This document shows, in pieces, positions 1-11,216 of a DNA stretch of 64,000 nt. Position numbers and translations under genes: made by a program. How positions within the stretch are numbered: position 1 is the first letter of the stretch; every line of letters begins with the position of its first letter. The stretch lies in the NCBI GenBank assembly GCA_030280995.1, contig JASXTE010000009.1, positions 3,571,001 to 3,635,000 of the forward strand. The letters run 5' to 3'. This DNA comes from Hemileia vastatrix. Its lineage: Eukaryota > Basidiomycota > Pucciniomycetes > Pucciniales > Zaghouaniaceae. Below the pieces are notes generated by a model. That model was given only the letters and a program-made list of their open reading frames with translations, did not search any database and was not told where the DNA came from.

Positions 1-296
1 CACTTATAATTATAATATATATTTTCAATTAATTAAATATTAATTTATAATTATTAAATACATAAAAATGCGCCATTTATTTCTAGAATATAAAATATAT
101 TATGTTTAATTTAAATGTATAAAATTTATATAAACAATAAAATCAATATAACACTTATATGTAATAAGATATTTATATAATTTTATTATGCAATAAAATA
201 TTAATTTATATACATTAAATATAATTCATACGCCCTATTTCAAGTTCTATAAGGTAACACATCATTTACTGGTCTCCTGGAATAGCTTGGCTGACA
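1..296. repeat. LTR family B, terminal part, truncated by window start
   Basis: The sequence matches the last part of the solo LTR at 57935-59078, including the TACATAAAAATGCGCC-like block and the terminal GGTCTCCTGGAATAGCTTGGCTGACA-type end. The copy ends at CTGACA (291-296). It abuts the internal part of another LTR type (family C), so it probably inserted into that older LTR. Confidence 0.75.
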
Positions 297-609
297 AAAT
301 ATAACTACATATTTCACTGAATATAAGGTTTATGTATACATATAAGCTTATGTATGTCTATAATTACTTAATATCACTTAAGATAAGTATATTATGACTC
401 AATTAACACCTTAATAAGTATTATTAGGCTATGGATAAGCTATTTAAACTATTATAAGTCATACAATAGTGTAATAATTATATATATATGTATTATAACC
501 ATATATATAAGTATTATAACCTTAATTTTAGCTTAATAGCTTATTGTAATTAAGGTTATCTTATTTTAATTATAAGGATTAATCAGTACTGCGGATACCT
601 AGGCTGACA
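297..609. repeat. LTR family C fragment (about 310 bp)
   Basis: The segment aligns with 45400-45720 and 53420-53733, the ends of the LTRs of the second retrotransposon in this window. It ends in CTAGGCTGACA at 609. It is separated from its missing part by the family B LTR that ends at 296. Confidence 0.7.
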
Positions 610-1881
610 GGTTCAATGGGCTTCAGGTTTTATGGTACATAAGGGTGAAATTTTCGGCTCTTTATTCTACACTCTTCAACACAATTCAAACATTAAAAGT
701 ATTATGACATTTCTATACATTATATTAGAGTTTTTACTAATATTAATTAGAATTTATAATTTTTTTATACCATAATCACTACTATTTTCCAATTAACTGT
801 AATCATTGGCGATTATATAAGATTAGTGTTTTTTTACACTGATTAATTATTTGACACTTATAATTATAACTGATTTATTAAAAAGATTAGAATTATTTGG
901 GAAACTATATTTTTTCACTTCTATAAAACAGGTTTAAGTTCATTCCTACACATTTACTTTATTAAAATGTTTGAAAAAAGAAATTATTAGAAGAACACAC
1001 TACCTTACTGAAATATCAAGACTTACCTTAAAATGTATAAATAGTGATTCATAATTTCATCAACTATTTTGAGATTTTAATGTTTCACTCAAGGGCCAAA
1101 TGTGACATGAACTTAAGGGATGGAATTTAATGAGATGGAAATTGCCAGGATTATTCTATTATTCTTTTAATCATTTATTTCTCTGGTTATGTTGCACTGA
1201 TGTAATTTTTGTAATTTGAATTTGTGTGAAATTTGAAAGAGTTCCTTGCCTATATAAAGGATATTGAAGACTGCCTATATTCTGAAAAATTTCAAAATTT
1301 ACCATATCTTAAATTGTTTTTAAAATTTTAGGGCATCAGAATTTTTTTTGCTTTATTAGGATTAGATATTGAATCCTTTACTTTGGGATTCATTCCACCT
1401 ATTCTTTAAATTAAACTCAAAAATTAGACTAATAGGTTTTCAAAAAAAATTCACTTTTGTTTTAGTGTATTGTAGTTATACCATCAAGGTAACTTAAAAT
1501 AAATTTTTGACTTTCACTGACACTTCTCCTTGAATTCCAGATTCAATAAAACAAATGAAGAGGTTAAAGAAATATAGAAAAATTAATTAAGAGGAGAGGA
1601 AGCAGAGGAATGATAATATACTTAGAGAAAAAAAAACAAAATTAAGAAGGGCTAGCAAAAAACATGAATTCAAAAGTAGGATAAAAATAAAAAATGATTA
1701 AAAACATGCATTAGGGGGGAAAAAGATGCTGTTTTTGAAAAAAAGGAGGGTGAATTGGTGAGATTGAGGAAATGAGGGAAGATACAGGAAAGAAAATTCC
1801 AAGCAAAATTGGATGAAGCATCAGCAGAAGATTATGTATGAATAAAATTTTCAGGTGTTTCACAATTAAGCTGACTATATT
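610..1881. other. Gene-less AT-rich stretch
   Basis: No supported gene. Stop codons are frequent in all frames and no terminal motifs of the element families recognised elsewhere were seen. Confidence 0.6.
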
Positions 1882-3089
1882 TGTAAGCCTGGATGTCCCC
1901 AGAACTAGGTAAAAAGTACTTATAAATTTTGTTAAACACATGGACTATACATGGGAACAATAAATAAAGGTACACAAGTTATATACATAAGTGAAAACTA
2001 TGATAAAATACAATATATGCAATTATAACACCTAATATACACACATATATCCACCCTTTATAAGTCTTATGTACTTCATATTAAATTAGAATACTCTAGG
2101 GTGACCTTAAGAGCCTTAAAAAAAATGCTAAATAATTTTTAAGTAGACTTAGAGCTGTTGTTTTCATTGTTTTATGTGAAAAACAAGAAATGCCCTTTAA
2201 ATCACTTAAAAGTTGACTATATGGACTATAAATTTAATAATATTAAAAATGCGCCTTGACAGATCAGTTTTTCTTAATTAGGACCATTGATTTGGCTACT
2301 AAAATGCATAAAAATAACACTTTTCAAATTTGGTGTTTTTTATGCCAGAAATGGCTTCAGTGTACTGGCCACATACTGCCTACATTTTTCCCATGTAAAT
2401 AGCTTCATTTTTAGCAAAGATAGTTTTTTCACACTATAATTACCCCCACATTCTATGCCCACTGTGGGGAAACACACTAAAATAGGCAACAGGCACTTAT
2501 TTAGTGTCCTAATTTAATTATAGGTGCATTGACCTTATTATATGCACTAATTTCATTAATAACCTCAAGCTTGACACCTTTAATTCACTACCACACTTGA
2601 ATTTGCCTAAATTAGTCAATTATTTACTCGTTAAAGTGCCTGAAAAAGACTGCATGTAGTTACCCCACATCTCACACCCTTTTTTTGGCGTTTTCAGTGG
2701 TTTCTCAGTCAATATTGGTTGTTTTTAGATGGGGATTTCACGTATTATATTATCAAAATTAGCCCCATCATTTCTACTGTTATTACCCCTTATTAATGTG
2801 TAATATTTAGTGTTATTCATTCTTTTTTAAGTCTCTTATTTAAAGATATTACACACATATACTCTCTTTTTTGCTTATTCTTTATTTTTGCTGGATTATC
2901 CCTATTACTACAGGATTTTGGTGGGTGATATCATTCTAATTATGTTTTTGTGATTCTTTATGTTGTTGGAAAGGTTTATTAGCTAGAATGAGGCAAAATA
3001 GGACTGGTAAATTAAGGAGCTCATTGGAGAATTATTGGGTATTAAAGGAGGGGGTTTTTGGTCATGTTTTCTACATTCTTTATTATTAC
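1882..3089 (+). repeat. LTR family A, truncated, sense orientation +
   Basis: The reverse complement aligns with the 1501-bp LTR at 21289-22789, for example the stretch around CCCACTGTGGGGAAACACAC (about 2459-2478) and the CATGGGAACAATAAATAA-type block near 1950. It starts TGTAAGCCT where the intact LTR has TGTCAGCCT. The last 300 bp are missing because family B LTR sequence begins at 3090. It is clearly older than the nested chromovirus copies. Confidence 0.75.
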
Positions 3090-3611
3090 TGTTGGCTGGT
3101 CGTCTAGAAGAAGGTGGAAAAGGTAATTGGAAAAAGGGTAAAAGGGAAAATAAAAAGGAAATGAAATAAAGAAATATATAATTTTAATAATAAAAATTTA
3201 AAGACTTTTAATAAAAATGGACGGGGATCAATGTGGTTAATAAAGTAAGTACTGTTTTATTCTCTCTGTTCAATTATAAACTATTAATACTGAAATATTC
3301 TTATCACAACCTTTAATATTTTATTTTATTACTTAACTAGGCGGAAGCGCAGTTTAAATACGTGTAAATAAAATAAATTTTATAATGTAATTTAAAAATA
3401 TGTTTGAGTAGTAAGTGATGCAGCTGAAGGGGGTTCCCAAGGCCCTTATATAGCCAAGGGGCCCTCTGAAGCGCCACAAAAGTAAATACAATGATTTATG
3501 AGTAAATGTAAGGGGTGAGAAATCAAAAATGTACTAATTTGTTAAAATGCAGTAGTCAATATTTCACCAGTATTAATTCCCCCTGGATATTATGCATAAA
3601 TAAGTACAAGA
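3090..3611. repeat. LTR family B, left half, split by the giant DNA transposon
   Basis: It begins TGTTGGCTGGTCGTCTAGAAG, against TGTCAGTCAGTCGTCTAGAAG in the solo LTR at 57935. It shares the block containing GTAAGTGATG, the CCTTATATAG-like stretch and GGCCCTCTGAAGCGCCAC. It stops at 3611, immediately before CACCACAG. The remaining half resumes at 40087. The last three bases (AGA) are one copy of the target duplication. Confidence 0.8.
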
Positions 3612-3652
3612 CACCACAGAAAAAATGGGAGGGTATTGCTAGCAATACCCCT
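3612..3652 (+). repeat. Left terminal inverted repeat with hairpin
   Basis: CACCACAGAAAAAATGGGAG is followed by GGTATTGCTAGCAATACCCC, a near-perfect palindrome centred on CTAG. Downstream to about 3850 are repeated TTGAACTCC, TTGAGCTC and TTTGATCT-like words, resembling the subterminal transposase-binding repeats of CACTA elements. Confidence 0.85.
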
Positions 3653-6600
3653 TGCTTGAACTCCGTTGAGCCACAAATCTATGCTTGAATTATGCACACA
3701 TCATCACCATGTAGGAAATTGTTTGGCCTTACATTTAGTCAGAGATTTGTCACAAATTGAGCTCAAGATGAACCTACATTGATCACCGTTTGATCTTGTA
3801 AAATCCGAATTTGATCATCAGTTGAACTCCCTTTGATCTCACTTTGATCTAACATAAGCTTTTGCATATCCAATATGTCAACTATTCACTTTCAAAAAGA
3901 TTCGTAATGAATTTCACATGGAATATTAGAAACGAAACCAGTAATTTTGAGTAAATGGCTCATCAAAATGATTAATCTACAACAAAATACCATCAAAATT
4001 CAATCTGATTACTGAAAACTTTTGGTAAAATGACTAATAGATATTTAAATTGGAAAATAATATTCCATTTCTCAATTTCAAATTCAAAATATAAATCCTC
4101 GTTTGAAATGTGAATTTTGTAGATTCCTTGCCTTCCTATATTATGAGTAATATTTGAGGTATTTTACACCTTTGTAAATATGGTGTTGTGCTGCTAGAAA
4201 TTATCTCTGTTTCAATTCAACTTTATTGAAGCTTGATTCCAGAATGATACATATTTTATAACTATTTTGAGAAAAAAGTCACTAGTAATGAATTTAGCCT
4301 TTTATCTGTCCTTTATTAAACCTCACTTAATCCTACTTAAATCCAAATTGAACCACAAAAACCTTATTTGGGATATTTTTCAGCCCAGGATGATTCAAGA
4401 TTGGAGCAAAATATTATTTTAAATATCCAATATGCCTATTGATTAAATTTCTTCAAGCTTACTTTAAATTCACATTAACATTAACTTTCACAGGAAATAT
4501 TAAACACAAATCTTGAAAATATAGTATTTAAAATCATAATAAATATAATATAATATGCTTACAACAAAATTTTCTTTCTGGATTAATTGAAACAAAAAAT
4601 TGTTCATTTGTGAAAATAGAAAAAATACTATCCATCCTGAATTTAGAATTCATTTTTAAAAATTTAATGCCCCCTCACTTTCAAGTTTATCATGTATTTC
4701 AAAAATTATATTTTTAATAATTTTGTGAATAGTACACCTGAGATATAAACTTGGGGATATCAAAAACTAAAACATCAGCAAATTGAAATGTTTTTTATTG
4801 TTATGAATGGAAATAATGATTGAAAAACACCATTAGAGCAAGTTTGATTTTGAATAATAGGCATACTTTCTCATGTAAATTTCAATAAAAATAATTTTTA
4901 TTCTTACATAAGTTGCGGTGAATACATTTGAGCTCAAAAAGAATTAAAATTGACAAAATAAGACTTCTATAATTCATATTCAAAAATGAAATCACCCTTC
5001 ATTATCTACCTGTAAACTATTTTAAATTGAATAATTTCAAAGTCAGTATATACTGATGTTATTTTTTCTTCTAAAAAATTTATTATATAGATTAATAGTC
5101 ATAAACAGTTGACATAGATGTTAAATTTATATAAGCAATCTTTAATTCATAAAATGATAAAACTATCTTTTATGTAAAAAGTGATGAAGGAAAAAAATAT
5201 TATTAAATTTTTGATGCACTATCAATAAAATTGAAGATAGAGCATATCAAAAGTTTAAACTTAATTTCAATTTTGATATCATCATTTTATTTTATTTTAC
5301 TTGAGTAGAAAACAGATTTTAAATCTCAATATAATTTTAAATCCCATTAGTTTGTAGATTTCAACATTTGAAACTATGAAATAAATATTTATGAAAGAAT
5401 TTTACAATATTTGCCCTTCTAAAAACTCATAAATCCAACTTCAAATATTCTAACCTTCACAAGTAACCACAATGCATTCTGAAAATACTCTATATTTAAA
5501 TAATTAAAGGTAAATAAAATTATGTTTTTATTCTTTATTTCAATTTTTGATAAATAATATATATATATACATACATATATATATATATAATTTCTTAAAA
5601 AGTCTAAGAGGGAACTTAATAGTGGTTTTGGCATTAGATATATAGATTCAACTTTCAAAAAATTTGTTTGGAATAAATTACAAAGACAAAAAGGATATAT
5701 TTTGATGAAAGAATACTGATTTAGGTTCTCTTAAAATTTTATTAACCATTTTTATGGAATATTAATACATGGTTATCATTCTTTATGATATTATCATAGA
5801 ATTTTTTCCTTTTTTAATATAATGATTTTCTATTGTGTGGTATGTAGGCTAAGATAAGTTTAAAAGATTTATTGAAGATATATATACCAGAAACAGTATA
5901 ATCTGTAGATTTATAACTATAACTTACTTTTCTGATGTTTTACATCATTGATAAGTAGCTCATGCATTACACAAGTAAATAATTATAGTCTCTGGAAATA
6001 ATTCCTTGTGAATCTCAAATTTTTTGTTATTCTTAAAATCATTACTGAAATAAACTAAAAATTTCTTCAAATATTGATTGAAAGAAGGAGTTACAAAATC
6101 TTATTTTGTAGTTATAAAAGTTTGAGTTATTTTTCATATTATCAAGTATAATGAACATTTGTAAATTTTAACTTGAAAACTAGTGATCATAGCAAAGTAA
6201 TACTGGAAGAATCAGATAAAAAGGGTGGAATAAAGTCATAGCACAACAGGAAATGATACAAAATTGTTGATTTTTATCTCACAAAATTCAACATATTTTT
6301 AACATATTTTACCACCTTTAGATAATGTTTAGTGGATTTTAACATTATTATAACAAGCAAACTTAACAATGTTTTGATTTTTTTAACAAAAATAAATATT
6401 GTTAGATCATTTTTTTAAAAAATATGACTTATTTTTATGCTTTATCTACAATAGTTAGTAGTTTTTTTTTGCAGAAATTACTTGTTTTGATATTCTATTT
6501 TTTAATTTTTTAAGAGACTTCATTGCATTAAAGTTTTGTAATAATTTTTCATTAAAGCATGATATTTTAAATCTAGAGATTTAGTTTTGAAATAATATAT

Positions 6601-7299
6601 ATTTTCATGTTAATTGACTCATTATTTTTGAATCGATAAATTATGTTAAAATTGGGATTGCTTATTTCTAGTGAGTGTACATCATAGTTTGTTTTCAAAT
6701 CAAAGATTAATAAATGGTGAAATTTGGTAAAATTTTAAATATCTTTTAAACCTTTTTGATTTAAATAATGTTTAATGTTATGTAATCATTCTATAAGTAG
6801 AACACAGTTAAAATCTGATAATGGTACATTGCTTTCAATTTCTAATACTAAAATTCTATTCTACTTGAAACAATGTAAACTAAAGCTTGGTATCTCATAA
6901 GAAACTCACAATTTTCAAAAATCATATTTCCAACTTTTTAAACATGATACACATTAAAATATATTTTTAGAATAATTTCCTAATTAGTTTCAAATACTAG
7001 AAAATAATGAACTCAATTTATTTTAATACTTAAACCATTCTGATGAGTGAATTTCACAATCCTATAAGTAACATATGGTTACCATTTATACACATATGCA
7101 TGATTTCTCCTTTTGTTTAATTTTAGCTGAATCTAAAAAGTAAAATCACATGTTGAATATCATCTATAGATAAACTTCTTATATTAGAAGCTAATATTTC
7201 ATATGAGAAATTTGTTATTGAGTTTGGGAAACATTAATAAGTGTTGGGTATTATAATTGAGCCATTTATTCAAGTAAATAAAAAAGGATGACCTTCTAA

Positions 7300-7336
<37 letters not shown>

Positions 7337-9491
7337 AAAATTAATTATATAGTAGCATTTAACCATGTTTTTATACTAATGTCATATAAAAAAAGGGATT
7401 GAACTAAAACTTTCAGTAAAGAAAATAAAAATAAGATAAGTTAATATTCTTGTCTATATTCTCATATTTTTGAAATGGCTTACTTAAGGGAGAAAATTAT
7501 TTGGTTTTAGAGTACAAGAATTTCTAGATAAAAATCTTCACAATATAGTTTGACCCTCTCAAAAAGAAAATTCCTCAAATTTTACTATCACATTTTATAT
7601 ATTTGTTAAGTAATAGAAAATGGAGTTGTGTCTTTGACAATGAAGCTTTAGAAAATGAAATAAATGATTTAAATTTATTATATAATTTTTGAAACAATAA
7701 ATCATGTATTCAAAAAAAATTATATATCTTACAATCAAGATAACAGTATTAATTAAGCAACTCTAACAACTTTGGAAAGAAAACAAGAAAAAAATAATTA
7801 GTAAAATGCATAAGTTATTTTTAGAATTTAAGGAAACTTAATAGCTCTACCTAAAAACTAGCCTTAAAGCAGGTTTGGATTTAACATGTGGAAATTCATA
7901 CATAGTACCCTTCCATCATTAGAGCAGAATAAAATTTATGTAGTTTTATTTTTTTAATTTATAATAGTATTTTTATATTTGGCTTTTTCATTAGTATAAC
8001 TATATATTTTTTAACTTTTTTGTTTTTCATAACATAAGTTCAAAGCTGCACATCACTACTTCAAGATGAAACTCCATATAATGTAATAAATGAATGATAT
8101 ATTATAATGAATTTTACTAGAGACTTTTCAAAAATGGTGATTAAGAACACTTATTATAATTTTTTAAATTTTTATTATTATTCTATCTCTTGAAAGGAGA
8201 TGGCCATATCTCAATTTAATTAGTTTTTCCTCAGAAAAATTTATTCTTGATCTAAATAAAATTGCATCACTATTAACAAGATGTTATTATACAATTTTAA
8301 CAATTTTTTTATCTGAACATAGTTGAAAGTATGTATAAATTAAAGTGTTTCCACATAGTCTTACTATTATCCCACCATTATTTTCACATTTAGATTTCAT
8401 TATAACTGTAAAATAAGTTTTTCAATAATTTTAATAATACCTTAATATTTAATAATTTAGTTACATAGTAGATTTTTTATCCTTTTTTTATATGAGGCTT
8501 ATTATATAAACACCACTTTTAGATTTTATCCATTTTGATGTCTGATAATTTAAATTTTCATTCAACTACCCAAATTATATCAAAAAAAATTCAAAAGTAT
8601 ATTTTTTTAATGTACTCTTTTTGATAAACTTATCATTTCTTATAGTTTATTCTTCAACTATTTATTGTAATTAATTACCCACTCATTTATGGTCTGTTAT
8701 TGTTGTTCATTACATACAGACAAAATAAGGATACTCTCATATTATATTGGAGTTTTAAATTAAAAAGTAAATACTAGTGGCTGGTATTAAATATGAAGTT
8801 GTTATAACTAAGTTGAACAATAATTAATGATTAAATGGCATTTTATATTACAAATTTTATTGAATGTATATAAAAATAACACTCAAGAAATATATATAAG
8901 ATATATATATAACCATTGTATATCAAAAATGAAGTACATATCAATATGGTCTTTTTAAATGATTTTCAAATTTACTTAAAGAGACATTAATATTACCAAT
9001 TCAAATTTTATATCAAATATAACAATATTATTATTTCATTTTTAATTATTTTACAAAAAATTTGAGTTGCAAAGTAATTTAATTCAGTATTTGATGAATG
9101 TTTTTGAAAAATATTTTTAAAAATAGAAATAACCCCTCACAAAAAAAAATATAATTTTTTTTACTTAAAATTTGCACCATATTTCTACCCTTAAAATATT
9201 GGTATTCTTCTTACAAAAATATTTTTTAAATAAATTTAAAATTTTTTTCATTATTCAATTACAAAATGTCAAATTTATAATTTATTTTACCTTACTAAAA
9301 AATTTAGTTGAAAATTTAATTTTGTATTTCCAAAAAATAAACTTAAATGTCAAAAATTAAAAAAACAAAATTATAAATATAATTATGAGAAAGAGGTAGA
9401 TTAAATTTAAAATATTCATATAAAAAAAATTCATATATTTTATGGTGTTTGAATTTTAAATTTAATGTATTAAAAAATAATTATTAAATAA
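3653..9491. other. Long AT-rich gene-less left arm of the DNA transposon
   Basis: I see no supportable gene in 5.8 kb. The first 200 bp hold subterminal repeat words. Short AT microsatellites occur at about 5558-5590 (alternating TA with TACATACA) and 7307-7334 (AT repeats). The largest open frames are below 100 codons, low in complexity and unlike any family I know. Confidence 0.6.
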
Positions 9492-10172
9492 CCAAGCCAA
9501 ATGAAATTGGCTTGGATTTTTGGTATCACTAGCACTTATTTTTTTTCTTATACTCACATTTTAATTTTAATTTTTTTTTTTCTAGATTTCTCATTTTTTT
9601 TTATGATTTTTAATGTTTTTAAGACCGAAGTTGCTTTCAAACAACTTCAGTCTAACATTTCTCTCACTTTCCCACCAGATTGCACCTGGTAGGGAAAGTC
9701 GCTTCCATTTTAGAGACCAAAGTACCTTGCAGGAACTTTGGTTTCTCTGTGTGCATTGCACAGCCAGAAAAAAACTGGCTGTGAAATGCACTGCATGCAG
9801 CACATGCAACACGCATTGCTGCTGCAAGTAATGGGCATTGCATGTGCTGCGCATATCTCATGCAGCTGACTTGATATCAGCTGCATGATATATGGTAGCG
9901 ATTGTGCAATGCGCTTTACTTGCAGCAGCAACGCGCGTTGCACACTGCTTTGGCCACCTCCCAGCCTAGTAAATTAGCTGGGAGGGTGGCAAACATTACA
10001 GCAAGCAATCGAAGTTGCTTTTAGCGACTTCGATTGCTTGAAAGAGACACTTCCAGCCAGGGGAAACCTGGCTGGAAGTACTAAATTGCAATGTTTAGGG
10101 ACCCAAGCCAATTTCAAAGGCTTGGGTCATAAATTAAGGTTTCTAAAAAGCAGCCAGTATAAATCTGGCTGC
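9492..10172. repeat. Cluster of about 13 consecutive hairpins
   Basis: A GC-richer island in AT-rich DNA is built almost entirely of adjacent inverted repeats. Examples of stems (arm coordinates): CCAAGCCAA 9492-9500/9507-9515; GAAGTTG 9628/9642; CTTTCCC-ACCAG 9667/9686; ACCAAAGT 9716/9735; TGCATTGCACAGCCAG 9752/9775; GCAGCACATGCAA 9797/9838; TCATGCAGCTGA 9858/9877; GTGCAATGCGC near 9904/9933; GCCACCTCCCAGC 9953/9977; CAAGCAATCGAAGT 10002/10027; ACTTCCAGCCAGG 10049/10067; GACCCAAGCC 10100/10119; GCAGCCAG 10150/10165. Loops are 5-30 nt. Open frames across it are by-products of the repeats. It lies about 1 kb upstream of the TET-like gene. Confidence 0.85.
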
Positions 10173-11216
10173 AATAAAAAGTAAATTTTTTAAATAAAAT
10201 ACATAAAAAAATAAAAATGTGTTCAAATAAAATATACAACACTCTTCAGCCAGTAAGAAACAGCCTTCCATTGTTACACATAGAAACAAAATCAAACGTT
10301 TCTTTCATCAACATTGGTCATGTTTCAATATTTTGAACCAAGCAAGATCAGGAAAAAGGTCACGGCAAAAAAATTGCATAATTAAAAGTCTCCCAATTTA
10401 ATATGGTGCAGAGGTTCATATTTTAGAAATAGGTGGTGCACATTATAGTTCCCTTTAAAAAAATTCAAAAATGAATTAATTTTGGCGCAATTTAAATTAA
10501 AATGTGATGAGTGTATGTTTTTTAGCTACGTGAAACATGGTAGCTAGAATTATGTGGCGTCAATTTTTTTTAGATGTGAAATTCAGTGTTCCACAAATGT
10601 GCATCTGTACAACATGCAGCCAAGTAAATTCTAGCTGGAATTAGTATATGCATAGGAAAAAATGATCATGCTGTGTACAGTGCCTTGGCAACATCATTCT
10701 TGGAATTTAGATGAAGTTTATCATATGACTTGGAGAGCTGCATTTTTTTGAAAATGTGATCAGTGAAAATTCATGATATATACATCTGTTTGCCACCCAA
10801 TTTCTTTTTCCTTTCTCTTTCTCACTTACCTTTTTCAAAAATTATCAATCATATTTTTGCTTTATCATTTTGAATTATTGGTACTATTTTCTTGACCTTA
10901 TCTGATTACCGGTAAGCAAATTTTTCTTGCTATTTCATTTCATATCATTTTGGTTTGTTACACTTTTTTACACTTTTGACAAGTTAATCTAATGATTCTA
11001 ATTCTGAATTTATTTTTATGGTATCTTTTACTGTACCCTTTCGATTCATTATAAAATAATTCTTTTTCAGTTAACTTAAAGTTTTTTTATTTGTTTGTCA
11101 ATTTACTTTTCTTTATTCCTTATCAAAAATGTTCAATTTATTTATCTAACCATTTATTTTTTAAAACAGTGATTATAAAATAAACTTTATAATTAATTTT
11201 GATCATTCAGCTACAA
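10173..11216. other. Upstream region of the TET-like gene, no gene seen
   Basis: AT-rich with pyrimidine-rich runs near 10800-10830 (TTTCTTTTTCCTTTCTC). It is probably promoter and 5' leader of the + strand gene at 11217. A CAG just before CTACAAATGG (about 11208-11220) could be the acceptor of an untranslated first intron. Confidence 0.4.

Noticed and set aside
1711..1941. 76-codon minus-strand frame near the family A LTR
   Set aside because: It overlaps the LTR start, is unlike any known protein and has no counterpart in other LTR copies.
9591..9943. Several overlapping open frames on both strands (Cys/His-rich predicted peptides)
   Set aside because: They coincide exactly with the hairpin cluster; openness on both strands follows from inverted repeats and the GC-rich island. 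No start context or homology supports a protein.
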